Shown: positions 21,210 to 33,696, counted from the first letter of the stretch. The stretch: DNA of 64,000 bases from Muscardinus avellanarius (GCA_963383645.1 OY726571.1:21131599-21195598), one strand, 5' to 3'. The notes: a model not told the origin generated them from the sequence alone. Made by a program: numbers and translations.

Positions 21210-22260
21210 CATATTTGCTAAAGGTCTCACATCAAAAATATATAAACAACTCTTTTAACTCAACAAGATTAAAACAAACAACCCAGTTAGAAGGTGGGCA
21301 AAAGTGCTTAGCAGACACTTCACCAAATAAAGCATATGAAAAGATATTCAACATGAAATGTTATTATGTAATTGCAAATTAAAGCAATAATTAGGAATCT
21401 GAGAAGAGCTAAAATGCAAAACCTGACTATATCAAATGCTATCAAATTGTACAACAACTAGAATTGTCATGCGTTGCTGTTAGAATTCAAGATGGTGCAG
21501 TCAGTTTAGAAGTTTTCAGTGTCTTACACAGCTGGTTTTGCCATGTGATCCAGCACTCTTTCTCCTGGTAGTTATTTAAATGAATTGAAAATATGTTTCC
21601 ATACAAAAACATACACTATCATATCAATTCTATTCATTATTTCCAAAGATTAGAAGCAAACAAAATGTTCTTCAATAAGTGAACAAATAAACAAATGGTG
21701 GTAGATCCGTACAATGGAATAGAATTTCAAGATAGAAAAAAAAAATGAGCTATTATCAATTCCCCCAAAAGACATGGAGAAATTTGACTGTGTATTTACT
21801 AAGAAAAATAACTCATTCTGAAAAGACTACATGCTACAGGATTCCCACCATATACCATTCTGCATAAGGCAAAGTCACAGAGACAGTAAAAATATCAATG
21901 GGAAAATATCATTGGTTTCCAGGGCTTAGAAAGAATGGGAAAGGGATGAATAGTTTTGTCAAAAGGGACCTCCAACTTGGTAAAAGAACTGTATATGCTG
22001 CATGATAGTGGATTTGATAGTTTTAAGTGGTTGAAACTCTTAGAGGTATGCAACAGAGAGAGTGAATACAAACATAAACTATAAACTTTAGTTAATAATA
22101 TTACATCAATACTGGCAATATACCACAAATGCACCATTCTAATGAAGGATGTCATAATAGAGGAAACTGGATATAGGAAGAAGGATATCTGAAAACTCTT
22201 TATGTTAATTTATTTTGTAAACCTAAAGATATCCTAAAAATATACTATTATTTTTTTTAA
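21210..22260 (+). mobile_element. Old L1, ORF2 C-terminal part and 3'UTR
   Basis: An ancient L1 in plus orientation: GGTGGGCAAAAGTGCTTAGC, CAGACACTTCACCAAATAAA, AAGCATATGAAAAGATATTC, then GTGGTAGATCCGTACAATGG and 3'UTR-like text. Numerous stops and indels; no coding capacity. Confidence 0.8.
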
Positions 22261-23839
22261 ATCCAGAGAAAAAAATAAAAAATGTAAATGGTCTTCAGGT
22301 AAATCTAGGTAAAGTGTTTTAAGAGATCCTGTATTCTATAGTATCTTCTTACAGGTTTGAAATTGCTTAGAGGGTTAAAAGTTAAGAGAACTTGAGTAAA
22401 TAAACACATTTAACCATTTTCAGCTTTCAAGGTTTTTTTGATTAATGACTCTCATTCATCTTAATAATAAACTTGATAGCTAGTATTGTCTATTTACTGG
22501 TTGGCTTTATCCAAGATTCTGGAAGGAGAAAACTGTATCTGCCTTTATCACGGAGCTCAAAGGTAAGTGTGTGCTTGATGCCCAGGTCGTAAGTTCAGTC
22601 TAAGGATAGCCTAATGTTGGGTCTGCAAAACATAAGCACTGTATATTTAATTAGAGACAAGTGCTCATGTTTTTTTTTTTTTAATGGGAATAACTGGAGT
22701 AACATTAGCAATAAATAATTATGTGTACAGTTAATTGCAGGACTGAATGAGAACAGCATCTGAAGAGTATGGCATAGATAAAGCAAAACATAACTGTGAG
22801 TTGTAATCTCCATACATTTTAAATATGTGCTACACTTTTAAAATTACATTTTGTCTGGGTTGGTACCAAGTGGACTATTTCCTGGGTGCAAGTACTGCAA
22901 CTGGCGGTGTCTGAGCCAGTACAAGCGACTAGGCAAGAGTCTTTGAAATCCACCCGGGACAACTATGCACATAAGCAATGCAAAAATTGCATTTTTTCTA
23001 ATACTATAAGTCTCCTAATATCCCTGTTGCTAAGGTAAATGCTTTCATAGTTAAAAGACCAGGGAAGCTCACATTAGTTACTAAGGACATATTTAGTCCC
23101 TTAACCCAAACTTTCTATATCAACTTTTATAATATTTTACTAAAGATGCTATTATTTGGTGAAAAGATTGACAAACATATATGCACATCTACAGAATGTA
23201 CATGTATATGTATATATATTGCTTATATAATATCTAAAAGATATACATGGGTTATATAATAGCCAGGTAGGGGTAATATAATTCATGTGGTATGTTTATG
23301 TATAGTTTATGTAATAGAAAAGTACTTTTGCATGTACAATCATGTATGTTCTAGCACAAGTAATGAGCTTAGCTGATGTTAGCATTTTATTTCCAAAGGG
23401 TAGGAATTGACTGCTACGATGAGGAAAATAACGAGAAGAAATATTTTGGTGAAAAGAGAGTTGGCTCTTAAATTATTCAATAAGTAATTTTAAACCTTTA
23501 AAACATAATAGCTTCAGACACATTTAATAACAACAATTAATAATAATAATAATAATAATAATAATTTGTAGACATGTTTTAGGAAATGTTGCACTAGACC
23601 TTTTAAGGTTACTTTAAACTGCCTTTCAAAGAATGTCTCCTGTTTCTTGTTTTTAAACATAATCAAGTAAAGAAAAAATTAATTATGCCAGCAGGCTCAT
23701 TACTCAGCACTCACTAATCAAAACCCCACAGTTGTCTTCCAATACCATCTTTCTTTGACAAAAAGTGACTTAAATCAATGTTGCCCTTCATCTTGGTGAA
23801 TGCAAAGGTCATTTCTCTATTCTAATCTGAATAAACAGC
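22261..23839. other. Unique sequence
   Basis: An (AAT)n run lies at 23538-23566. A small hairpin AATGCAA-AAA-TTGCATT sits at 22977-22993 in a GC-richer patch (22850-22980). No gene recognised. Confidence 0.45.
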
Positions 23840-24420
23840 TCAGCACCTTTCAACACTATTGACCAGTCTCTCTTTCAATCTTCCATTCCTTCGTTTCCTC
23901 TGACTTTCCTCCTACCTTCTTGGCAGCTCCTTCGCTGTAATCTTTATTCTTCTTGTATTCAGCTCTTTACCGCTGAAAATGCTCAAGGGTTCCTGCTGGA
24001 TCCTCTCCTCCTCTTAGTTCTCACCTAAGTAATCTTGAACATGCCACAGTTTTCCACTTTAGTCTCTTTGGCCATTGCTGCCCAGTGTCCACAGTCATGC
24101 TCCTCAGACTCCATGTATCATCTTCCTATTGGTAGTTCTAATGGGCTTCACCTCTGAACTTGGTTCTCCTCCAGGATCATCTGCTTCCATGAATGCTTTC
24201 AGCATCTCTCTAGCTACATGAGTAAAACTCACAAAACTCAGAGCATGCTTGGTACTTTCCTCTCCTTGGCCCCAGTATGATTCTTTCAGCTTCCTAATTA
24301 TCTTTCCATCCTAATCTGCTTCTACAGGAGCTCCTGTCGCATCACCATTGTACAAGTAAACATCATTCTGCACTAGTAATTCCATGATAGCCCTCTAACA
24401 GGTCATTAAAAAATCCCAAA
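23840..24420 (+). mobile_element. L2 LINE, ORF2 3' part
   Basis: The C/T-rich text follows the L2 order: TTTCAACACTATTGACCAGT, TTTCCTCCTACCTTCTTGGC, TTCCTGCTGGATCCTCTCC, TAATGGGCTTCACC, TCTCCTTGGCC, ATAGCCCTCTAACAGGTCA. No open frame survives. It continues at 25.1 kb after later insertions. Confidence 0.8.
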
Positions 24421-24458
24421 CTTCAATCATCAATTCATACTCCATAAAGCTACATTAT

Positions 24459-24530
24459 AATTGTATTCTTAAACAAATAATTGTATTCTTAAACAAATAA
24501 TTGTATTCTTAAACAAATAAGTGTATTCTT
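24459..24530 (+). repeat. 20-bp tandem repeat, 3.5 copies
   Basis: The unit TTGTATTCTTAAACAAATAA is present three times without mismatch (24461-24520), followed by half a unit. Confidence 0.97.
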
Positions 24531-24720
24531 TTTTGTGGTATTAGGGTTGGAACCCAGGTGCATTATACTTCCAAGCTACACCCCAGCTCTATTTTTTTTT
24601 ATTCTTTATTTTGAAACAGGGTCTTACTGAGTTGCAAAGGGCCTCACTAAGTAGCTGAGGCTGTCCACGAACCATGACCCTCCTGTCTCTGCCTAAAAGG
24701 GTGCACCACCACACCAGGAA
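24530..24720 (-). mobile_element. B1-ID dimeric SINE
   Basis: Reversed: GTGGTATTAGGGTTGGAACC ... GTGCACCACCACACCAGG. The left half has a small internal deletion. Confidence 0.9.
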
Positions 24721-24784
24721 AATAATCTCTTTAAAAAGCATTTAAAAGATTTCTTCTTTCTTAATAAAACAATATTACAGTTTA

Positions 24785-25085
24785 ACCTTGAAAGTCCCCC
24801 TCCCAAGGCTCATATGTTGAAACCGTGGTCCTCACTGTAGCAATGGTCAGAGGTAGGGCTTTAGGAAAAAGGTTGTACAATAAGAATGATAACTGTATCT
24901 ATGACTAGATCCATTGATGAATTTAAATGGACTATTTTGAGGTTATGGAAACTATAGGAGATGGATCCCAGTTTAAGGAAGTGGGTCCTTCAGTATGTGC
25001 CCTGGTAACTGTCTCTTTTCCTTGGCCCCTTTCCCTGTCTCACTTTCTCGTGGCCACAAGGTGAGAGGCTCATGCCATTGAAAAT
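24785..25085 (+). mobile_element. MaLR-like solo LTR remnant
   Basis: TCATATGTTGAAACCGTGGT, GGTCAGAGGTAGGGCTTTAG and, later, TCGTGGCCACAAGGTGAGAG form the order of a MaLR/MLT-type LTR. Related text occurs at 47.28 kb. The 3' end is unclear. Confidence 0.55.
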
Positions 25086-25109
25086 TATATTCCCAAATAA
25101 GCCGAAATA

Positions 25110-25430
25110 CTTTTGTTTACTTCTAAATATTGCACTCAGCTGTTTCTTGCTCATACATCAGATATCAGCTCAGAATTTCATTCTACAAGAAAGCCTTCTT
25201 GAACCCATAATGAGGGTCAGTCTCCTAATATCTATATCCTATGATTTTCCAGCAGTACATCTCAGAGCTGTTAAATGATTCTTTTGTGATCCCATGATCA
25301 GTGACTATTATCACTGCTATAATAGAATCTATACAAGAATGTGTGTGACATTCTTAGATTTGATTACCTTGTAGAGTGCCTGGCTCTTAATAAGTTCTCA
25401 GTAAAAACTTAGTGAATTAATAACAAATTA
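25110..25430 (+). mobile_element. L2 LINE 3' end
   Basis: GATATCAGCTCAGAATTTCA, AAGAAAGCCTTCTTGAACCC and GAGTGCCTGGCTCTTAATAAG correspond to the L2 3' end pattern. Together with 23.84-24.42 kb it is probably one L2 copy split by insertions. Confidence 0.72.
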
Positions 25431-25987
25431 TAAACTAAATTCAGTACATACTTGTATGCAGATCGCATTAACTTAAGAAAGAAGGCTGATAAGTACACTG
25501 AGTACTCAATATAGTGTAGTCAAAGAGCAGAAAATAATTAGTAACTATCCACTCAAAAAAGCTGGAGAGGGCCAAGAAGACAAGGATTAGAAAAAATAGA
25601 AGTCAATTATGGATATCATCAGTGCTTAATAAGTATAAGCCCAACACAGACCTTCTTCTTTCTTCTCATGCATTGTCAGCTTAAGATAATAGCACAGCGA
25701 GTGTGGTATTAAGAGAAGGATAAAACAGTAGATGGCAATCAACCCAGCATAAATTAAGGTGATTTACAAAAATAAGCAAATCACTTAGAAGCATCTCTGG
25801 CAGATAGTAAACTTATAGACAGTATTAAAAACTTTAGAAGAGATTAAGTGGATAGTAATTCTGTTAACTTGTTTTTATTCTATCCTTAGAAAACTGATCT
25901 TTAATTACCTAAAAAAAGAAAAGAGGAGGAGAGGAAAAGATATGCATACATTGTCATATGAATGCATTTATGTGTATGCATTCATGA
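25431..25987. other. Unique sequence
   Basis: Nothing recognised. Confidence 0.5.
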
Positions 25988-26225
25988 ATTTATTTATTTG
26001 TTTATTTATTTATGTATTGGTACTGGGAATTGAACCCAGGGGCATTCATTCTATCTCTAAACTATACCCCACACCTATTTTATTTTTAATTTTGAAACAA
26101 GGTCTCACCAAATGGCTGAGGCCCTTGCTCAGTATCTATCTGAGGCTGGCCTCCAACCTGCAATCCTCTTGTCTCTACCCCCTCCCTGCAAGTACTATGA
26201 TTAAGTATGCACCATAACACCCCAA
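25988..26225 (-). mobile_element. B1-ID dimeric SINE
   Basis: (ATTT)n tail, then GGTACTGGGAATTGAACCC ... GCACCATAACACCCC. Confidence 0.88.
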
Positions 26226-26874
26226 CTTATATAAGTCCATTTTAGATTTGTCATTTAATTAATTATAAAATAGTTGCATAGATCCTTAATTTTCAGGTAG
26301 GAGAACTAAGAGTACATCAAAGGTTTATTTTAGCCCAACTCCAAAGTAGTGAGTAGAAGTGAGATTAAATTCAAATGCAGTTGACTTCATATTTTTCCAG
26401 CTATTTTTATTATAGCATAATATTTTCCTTATGGCTTACCAGCTTCCCAAGAGCACTGATTCTTTCTAATCTAAAAATCCTTTAGTCCAATTAACATTTT
26501 CAACTTTTTCCATTGTTACAAAATGTCTATTACATGTTTTTTCTCACAAAATATATATTAGTTCTCTTCTGAAGGTCGGAAGAGCTGAGCCCTCCCTATC
26601 AGAGCTCTCCATGCTCCCCAAATTGGTGCTTTCTATGACCATGCTAAAAATAGCCATTTTCAGGTAATTCATGGATTTGAAAACCACTTACTATCTCTCT
26701 GATTTGCATTTCCCAATTTAAAAATGGGCATTGTGTTATCAATACTTAATCCAAAGGCAATCTGTTCTCATCATTCACAAAGTAATACATTACATATCCT
26801 TGGAGAAAAAGACAAGCAAGAATTAGTATGTCTCTTAGCACTTAACATAAGTCACATTTTGCTTCTAGATTACA
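26226..26874. other. Unique sequence
   Basis: Nothing recognised. Confidence 0.5.
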
Positions 26875-27005
26875 AATCAAGACCCTGGAACTAATCTTCT
26901 CTTATTCACATCCCAGCTCTGTCACTGTCTAGCTAGCTGTGCAATCCTGGGCCCCTGGAATAGTTCCTGGCACACAGTCAGGAAACAGAATCTAAATGCT
27001 AACAC
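26875..27005 (+). mobile_element. MIR SINE remnant
   Basis: CATCCCAGCTCTGTCACTGT, CTAGCTAGCTGTGCAATCCTGGGC and GTTCCTGGCACACAG match the MIR core and tail order with a middle deletion. Confidence 0.75.
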
Positions 27006-28254
27006 AGAACCAGCAAGTACCACATGAGCTGCATTGTACAACGTAAAAACAAGTAGTTAAAAATGGAAAAGCTACTGTGTCACATGTGGTACTCTTTAAT
27101 TTCCCAGTCCCTCACATACTACCTCTAATTGAAAACACACATGCAAATGTTTTGTCATTTAGTGCATACATGCACTAGTGCGTTTTTATTTTGAGTGTGT
27201 AAGTATCCATGGTCTCCTAAAACAAAACTTAATACAAATTTAGGAAAAAGGATTGGAAATGTTGGGCTGACTTCTGGAAACAATGTTCACCCTCTAGCTA
27301 ATCAGTTCACATTATATGCTAAGTATATGCTGGTTTAGTTAATATTCCACTGGGATGAAATAAATTTCTCCTTTGAAATCTGAAAATATCATTCAAACTG
27401 GATCTATAATAAAAAAGTTTGTGTTAAACATTTAAAAACTCAATATTAATTATAGTCTGTTTTGCCCTATGAGTGCTCATCATAATGAAATAAATTGGAA
27501 CAAGAATATGTTCTATGTTCTTTGATAATTTATATAATTACTTAATTATAATTAATGAATCATTAAATGTGACTGATATCAATTTAAGATAAATCATCAG
27601 ATATTATTAATTAATCTAGCACCCATTACACGTACATTAATCATGTTTCTGTGGATATAAAATATTATTTTAGAGATATGCATTAGTAATTCTGAATTAA
27701 TTGCAATACTTTAATATAAAAGCTCATAATTAACAGTTATTCTTCTTGTGGAATATAAGTGCACATCAATGACTGCACATAAATGTTTTATTACATTTGT
27801 GTCTCTTTAAGTCGTCCTACAGTAGAACTAATGTCATTAGCATTCATTAACTCACAGTTGGTGTTTCATAATGGTCTTGCTGAGAATGAACTTCCCATTA
27901 CATATTTTGATAGTTTTTTCATCTTTCATTGAAAGATTATGAATGCTCCCTAAATTTCCTGCTCCCCAAATTATCAGTCTTATTATGATTGCAAATAAAC
28001 TTGAAGCCATACTTAAAATATACGACATGAATTTGGCTTAGAATTTTTTCTAATTATGCACCTATTGTTCATGATTTTCTCGATAACTGTGGCTGAAGAT
28101 GACCTTTCTGTGTATCCATAAGAGGCTAAAACAGCACATCATTTCAGCTCTATGATAGTCTACCTCAAATAGGTTCACACCAAAAACTCAGCATAAGATT
28201 GCATTAAATAATTAAGCATCATAAGCCAAACTATGTGAACCTATTTTTATCTTA
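27006..28254. other. Repeat-poor AT-rich block, candidate conserved non-coding DNA
   Basis: No transposon was recognised for over 1.2 kb. From about 27430 to 28180 TAATTA/ATTAAT/TTAATTGC motifs are dense (TTAATTATAATTAATGAAT near 27543; TGAATTAATTGCAATACTTT near 27693). This is compatible with a homeodomain-type regulatory element, but low-complexity AT-richness alone could explain it. Confidence 0.3.
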
Positions 28255-29748
28255 TTTATTTTAATTTTTAATTGGTGCATTGTAGTCGTACACTTCAGTG
28301 GGATACAAGATGGAAGAGGCATAATGAACACACCACTCATTCATCACTTCCTAGTTTCCTACTCCATTCCCTCCCCCTCCCTCCTTCCCATGTTTGGCTT
28401 AGTTTGACTTTTATATGTTTATGAATGTACATCAAGTACATTAGAGAATTTCCCTCTTCTCCCCTCCAATCTCCTCAGTTATTTGGCCTTCTATGCTTTC
28501 TCCCTTTTTGTCTAGAGTTTCTCCTATGACCCTTTTTTCTTTCTATATTCTGTATATTAGAGTATCTAATTTCTTACTTTTTGTGACTGACTAATCTCAC
28601 TTAGCATAATGTTCTTCAGTTCCATCTATTTCCATGAAAAGGACGTGATTTTGTTCTTCTTTATGGCTGAGTAAAATTCCATCATGTACATATACCATAG
28701 TCTTATAATCCATTTATCTGTTAATGGACATGTTGGCTGGTTCCCTAGTTTGGCAATTGTGAATTGTGTGGCTCTGAACATAGATATGCATGCATTGGTA
28801 TGGTAGTTTGGTTTCCATTCTTTTGGACAGATACCCAGAAGTGGTATTGCTGGAACATATGGTAGATTTGTTCCCATGATCCTCCATACCATTTTTCAAA
28901 GTAATTACACTGATTTGCAATCCCATTAACAATATATTAGAGGTCCCCCTTCTCCACATCCTCGCCACAATTTATTGTTGTTTGTTTTTAATGATTGCCA
29001 TTCTAACTGGAGTTTGGTAAAATTTCAAGGTAGTTTTGATTTACATCTCTCTGATTGCTAATGATGTTGAAATTTTTTTTCATAAGTTTATTGGCCATTT
29101 GAATTTCTTCTTTTGTGAAGTGTCTATTTAGTTCATTTGCCTATTTGGGGATTGGGTTATTTTTTTAGACGGTGAGTTTCTTGAGTTCTCTATATTTTCT
29201 AGATATCAGTCCTCTATCAAAGTAGTTGGCAGTTTTTCTCCAATTTTGTAGGCTTTCTGTTGAGGGTTTTGTTAGTTTTCTTTGTTGTATGAAGCTCTTT
29301 AATTTAATGCAATCCCATGCATTGATCCTCCTTTTAATTTCTTGCATCTTTTGGGGTCTTGTTGAGAAAGTTTTTACCTACTTGTTGCAGTGTTGGACCT
29401 ATGCTCTCTTTTCAATCTTTGATTCATCTTGAATTGACTCTTGTACAACTTGGAAAGTTGTTGTTGTTTTTCATTTTTCTGTATATGGTTAACTAGTTTT
29501 GCCAATACCATTTGTTAAAGAGGCTATCTTTTTGCTAGTGTATGTTTTTGGCCCTTTTGTCAAAAACTAATTGTCTATAAGTGTGTAGATTTGTTTCTGA
29601 GTTTTTTATTTTGCTCCAATGCTCCAGGTGTCTGTTTTTGTGCTACGTCCATGCTGTCGTTATTATTATGGCTTTGTAATATACTTTAAAGTCAGGTACT
29701 GTGATGCCTCCCGCATGATTCTTGTTGCTTAAAACTACTTTTGATATT
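28255..29748 (-). mobile_element. L1, 5'-truncated, type I 3' end
   Basis: Reversed L1: 3' tail with TTAATTGGTGCATTGTAGTC and a C-rich (minus-strand G-rich) 3'UTR at 28360-28390, then the ORF2 C-terminal region. Minus-strand frames at 28626-28968 contain the C-terminal pattern [10 protein letters not shown] and IPLLGICPK. The copy breaks off in the ORF2 region equivalent to about 38.0 kb of the larger L1. Frames are broken. Confidence 0.9.
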
Positions 29749-30151
29749 TTTTAATTTAATACGTAATTGTATGGTTATTTTCCTGTTAATATTATAGCAA
29801 GCTACTACAAAATAAGAAGTTTGAAAAAAACCAAACTTTCTGTCTTAGAATTCTGATGGCTATATCTTTTTTATTAGCACATGTATAACTCAAGAGGCAA
29901 TATAATAGGTATAGATTATCTGCCAAAACAAAAAAAATATTTGTCATGTGGAGATAAGTATGATATTTAAAGTTTTAATTTAAAGCAATCAAATTAAGTA
30001 ATTTGAGCTATTTTAAAGAATTATTAATTATAAAAAGAACCAATAACAAACAATAATAAAGATGGTCTAGATCATATATATGTATGTATATATATGCTTA
30101 TTAAGCTAAGAAAGAAGTATCAATAAACCTTATCAAAATATATTTATTTAG
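29749..30151. other. AT-rich sequence
   Basis: 29780-29880 may be a fragment of an old LTR (TATAGCAAGCTACTACAAAA). The rest is unrecognised. Confidence 0.4.
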
Positions 30152-30333
30152 CCGGGCTTGCATGGTGATTCACAACTGTAATCTCAGTATTGTGGAAACT
30201 GAGACAGGAGGATCACAGCTTTGAAGCCAGTCTCTAAACTTAGCCAGACATTGTTTAAAAATAAAAGAAAAAGGATTGAGGGGTATATCTCAGAAGTAAG
30301 CCCCTGGGTTCAAATCCCATTAAATAAAAGAAA
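30152..30333 (+). mobile_element. B1-ID dimeric SINE
   Basis: GCCGGGCTTGCATGGTGATTC ... GCCCCTGGGTTCAAATCCC. Some internal decay. Confidence 0.88.
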
Positions 30334-30387
30334 GTCACACTTGTTAGAAGTGTTGCCACCTCATAAGCTTAAAAGTAATGTTCAGAA

Positions 30388-30614
30388 GCTGGGCGTGGTT
30401 GTGATCACTTGTAATCACAGCATTCAGGAGGTGGAGAACGGAGGATCGGGGTTCGTGGACAGTCTCAGCTACTTAGTGAAGCTCTTCCCAACTCATTGAG
30501 AACCTGTTTCAAAAAATAAAAAGACTAAAAAATAGGGCTGGGCATGTAGCTTGGAGGTAGAATGCCCCTGGATTCCATCCCCAGTACTGCAAAAATAAAT
30601 AAATAAATAAATAT
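30388..30614 (+). mobile_element. B1-ID dimeric SINE with (AAAT)n tail
   Basis: GCTGGGCGTGGTTGTGATC ... TGTAGCTTGGAGGTAGAATG ... GGATTCCATCCCCAGTACTG, then AAAT repeats. Confidence 0.94.
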
Positions 30615-31657
30615 AAGTACTGTTCAAAGACAACAGTCAATTAACTATAAATCAATTAAGGAGATCTGAGAAGCCCATATTAATGTTCACCAGGGCCAGC
30701 ATCTTAAAAGTACTCTTAGAAAAAAAAAACAAAAAACATGCAGCTATAGGATTGTTCTGTGTTTTTTCTTTCTGAACAAAGGATAATTTTTAAGATGCAG
30801 GTTTTGCATGAAGAATTTTGCTCACAGGCTCACAGGTCCCTGGATGTTATATTCTGGTCCTGCAGCTGCATAGACTGCATCCCTCCTGCTTTCTATTAAG
30901 CAATATTCCTTTTGAAAAGCAGATGTGTCAGAAAAGAATGAAGGCTGTTTACTCTATTCAAAGTGAAATTTGTGAGTGAAACACATTCTGTGTAACGGAA
31001 GAATCTGTCCTTTTCTATAAAGTGTTTGCTTTTAATTATGTAGTTGCAAGGAGAGGCAAAAATAATTTGTTTATTGGGCTACCATTTTCCGTCCACATGC
31101 CATCTTTATTTATCCTTTAATTTCCATTGACCCTGTAAAATTCTTTCCTACGTGTGCAGATGTGCATAGCAATGGAAAGATGTCAAATAGGATGTGATTA
31201 TGAAATATGTTATCACCGATAGCAATAAATTCTTCCTCTCCCCTCAAAATTTTGCCCATATTTTACAAATTTCGAATGAACAGTATTAGGGATCTGAACT
31301 TCTGCACTCCATGAATTTCTACAACACCTTTATGAGTTCTGTATCTTCTCCAGGTATCCTTCATACTCATACACTTTCTCTTTTGTCTTTGCTTCTATTA
31401 GTGGAATATTAGTAAGAAATCTTGGGTTTTACATTGTCAAAGCTAGAGATAAATGCCTCATGCCTGTTCTACAACTGAGATATATTTCCAGATCCTGGCT
31501 GCATTTTATATATTGATTTAAAATATATTTTTATGTGGTTGATTTAAAAGTAATCATAAAAGTGAAATTTATGGATGCTATTAATTTCCCTCACCCGAAT
31601 ACTCTTGTCAGTGGTAGTCATGTTCATACCTGCAGTTAGTCCTTTGAATAATATGTA
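30615..31657. other. Repeat-poor sequence
   Basis: 30760-31250 is free of recognisable repeats and of balanced composition. It could be conserved non-coding DNA. No exon recognised. Confidence 0.35.
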
Positions 31658-31673
31658 CATATTATCAATTTTT
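31658..31673. repeat. Target-site duplication of composite element A, left
   Basis: CATATTATCAATTTTT, identical to 34421-34436. Confidence 0.93.
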
Positions 31674-31822
31674 TTAATTTAATTTTTTATTGGTGCACTG
31701 TATTCATACATCATAGTGGGATACATACTTTTGTAGACATACATGCACACAATGCCCAGTCAGCCCCCACCCGATCCCCACCCCATTCTCTCCCTATCCC
31801 TCCCTCCCATGCTTGGCTTAGT

Positions 31823-32733
31823 GGTTGACATCTAGTATTATAGCAATTTATCCAAAATTAAAAATGATAATCTCACATAACAGTTTCATTTGTCTGATAC
31901 TAAGCTTTTGATGACTTGAAGATAACATTTCAATTTTTCTTTTTGCTTTCTTTCTTACCAGAGAATATTTTTTTCTATTTTTTTAGGTGAAACTATCATA
32001 TATTTATATATTTATTTTTCAGAAAAAAAGATCTATCCTAAAATGGAATATGGACTCTAGGTACCCAAAACGATCTTGAAAAAGAACAAAGCTAGAAGAT
32101 ATATATTTTCTGATTTCAAACCATATAAAGCTACAATAATTGAAACAGTGTAGTACTATTCTAAAGGCAGATATATAAACCATTGGAGTTAAATAAAAGC
32201 CTAGAGCTAAATTCTTCCCTATATTATCAAGTTATTTTTGACAAGGTTTCCACGAACATTTGGTGATGGAAATAATAATCTTTTAACTAAATATTGTTGA
32301 AAAATACTAATTACATGGAAAAGAATAAAATTGGACCCTTACCTAATCCCATATACACATATTGACTCAAAATAGATAAAAGACCTAAATATAAATCTTA
32401 AGACTATAAACTTTTAGGAGAAAATCTGGGTCATAAAACCTCACAACACTGAAATTGGCAGTGATTTCTTGGTTATGATTTCAATGGCACAGGCAACAGA
32501 AGAGTATAAAAACTCCCTAAAAAATAAAAAATATATTGTATATCCAAAGACAATGTAAACAGAGTTAACAGTTGCTAATAGAATGGGATAAATTATTTCC
32601 AAATGCTATATCTGAAGGTATATTAATGTTCCAACTAGAAATCCTAAAAATTAACAACAATAAAGGCAAACAATACCCTTTAGAGATAGGTAACAGACTA
32701 ACATAAATAATGAATCTCCACAGATAACCAATC
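31823..32733 (+). mobile_element. Older L1 fragment captured inside composite element A
   Basis: Plus-sense L1 ORF2 order: AAGCTACAATAATTGAAACA (the 'tactacaaggctacagtaaccaaaacagc' site), TTTTTGACAAGGTTTCCACG, AAAATTGGACCCTTACC and TTTCTTGGTTATGATTTCAA. It is heavily diverged with no frame left, and it lies antisense to the ORF1 of the element carrying it. The matching segment in copy B (49577-50480) has almost the same length (904 against 911 bp). Confidence 0.85.
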
Positions 32734-33696
32734 TTAGTTGTCTGTTGAATGGAAAATCTTGTTTCTCTAGTTCTGGAGTGTGTTACCTATTTCTTCTTTG
32801 TAGTTAATCTCTTTGAGTATTTTCTCTAGCGCTGGTTTTGAAGACATAAATTCCTTCAGTTTCTGTTTGTCATGGAAGCTTCTTATTTCTCCATCTAATT
32901 TGATAGAAAGTTTTGCTGGGTAGGAAATTTTTGGCTGGAAGTTGTTTTATTTCAGAATTGGGAATATGTTACTCCAAGCCCTTCTGGCTCTCATAACGTG
33001 ATTTGGGAAGTCTGGAGTGATTCTAATTGGTTTGCCTCTGAATGTCACTTGCCCCTTTGCTTTTGTTGCCTTTAAGATTCTCTGCTTGGCTTCCACATTG
33101 CTCATTTTGACAATTATGTGGCGTGGGGATCCTCTTCTCTGATCCTGTCTAAAGGGAGTTCTATAAGTTTCCTGGACCTGTGTATCGACCTCTTGCTCTA
33201 TGTCTGGAAAATTTTCTGCTATTACTTCCTTGAAGAGATTGTTGATCCCTTTGGTTTCACTTTCTTTTCCCTCCTCTATTCCAATTATTCTTAGGTTAGC
33301 TCTCTTAAAATTGGCCCATATTTCTTCAATATCAGATTCCTGCTGTCAGATATTTTTTTCTAGATTAGAAACTATGCGTTCATTTTTGGAATGATCATCT
33401 TCTAAGAGCGAGATTCTGTTCTTCATGTGTTCTAATCGGTTGTTTGTGCTTTGAATTGAGGCCTTTACTTCATTAATTGCATCCTTTATCTCTTTTTGGC
33501 TCTCTCTGAGTTCTTTTCGAAGCACCTCTATTATTTCTACAGTTATTTTCCTGATTTGATCTTCTAGAAATCTTTGATTTTCTGTTTTATCGGGTTCTGA
33601 TGTTGTGGGGTTGTGTGCATTTATTGCTCCAGTATTATTCCTCTTTCCCATGATTTTGGAAGTTTGTGCCTTCTCTGGGTTCTTCCCTTGGGTCAC
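32734..33696 (-). pseudogene. L1 ORF1 of composite element A (internal stops)
   Basis: 963 nt, 321 codons counting the last stop. L1 ORF1p is an RNA-binding trimeric chaperone that coats the element RNA. The N-terminal part (about residues 1-116, MTQGKNPEKAQTSK...) includes a coiled-coil-like run (about 40-112: IRKITVEIIEVLRKE, LEHMKNRISLLED). The RRM and C-terminal domains follow after a TGA at codon 117 (33348-33346), recognisable by NLRIIGIEEG, TYRTPFRQDQ, IRITPDF and FHDKQKLKEFM. Two further stops occur in the C-terminal third. There is no frameshift: the total length equals that of copy B. It is not expected to make full-length ORF1p. Confidence 0.85.

Noticed and set aside
24459..24530. 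CRISPR-like direct repeats
   Set aside because: Units abut without spacers, and this is a mammalian nuclear sequence.
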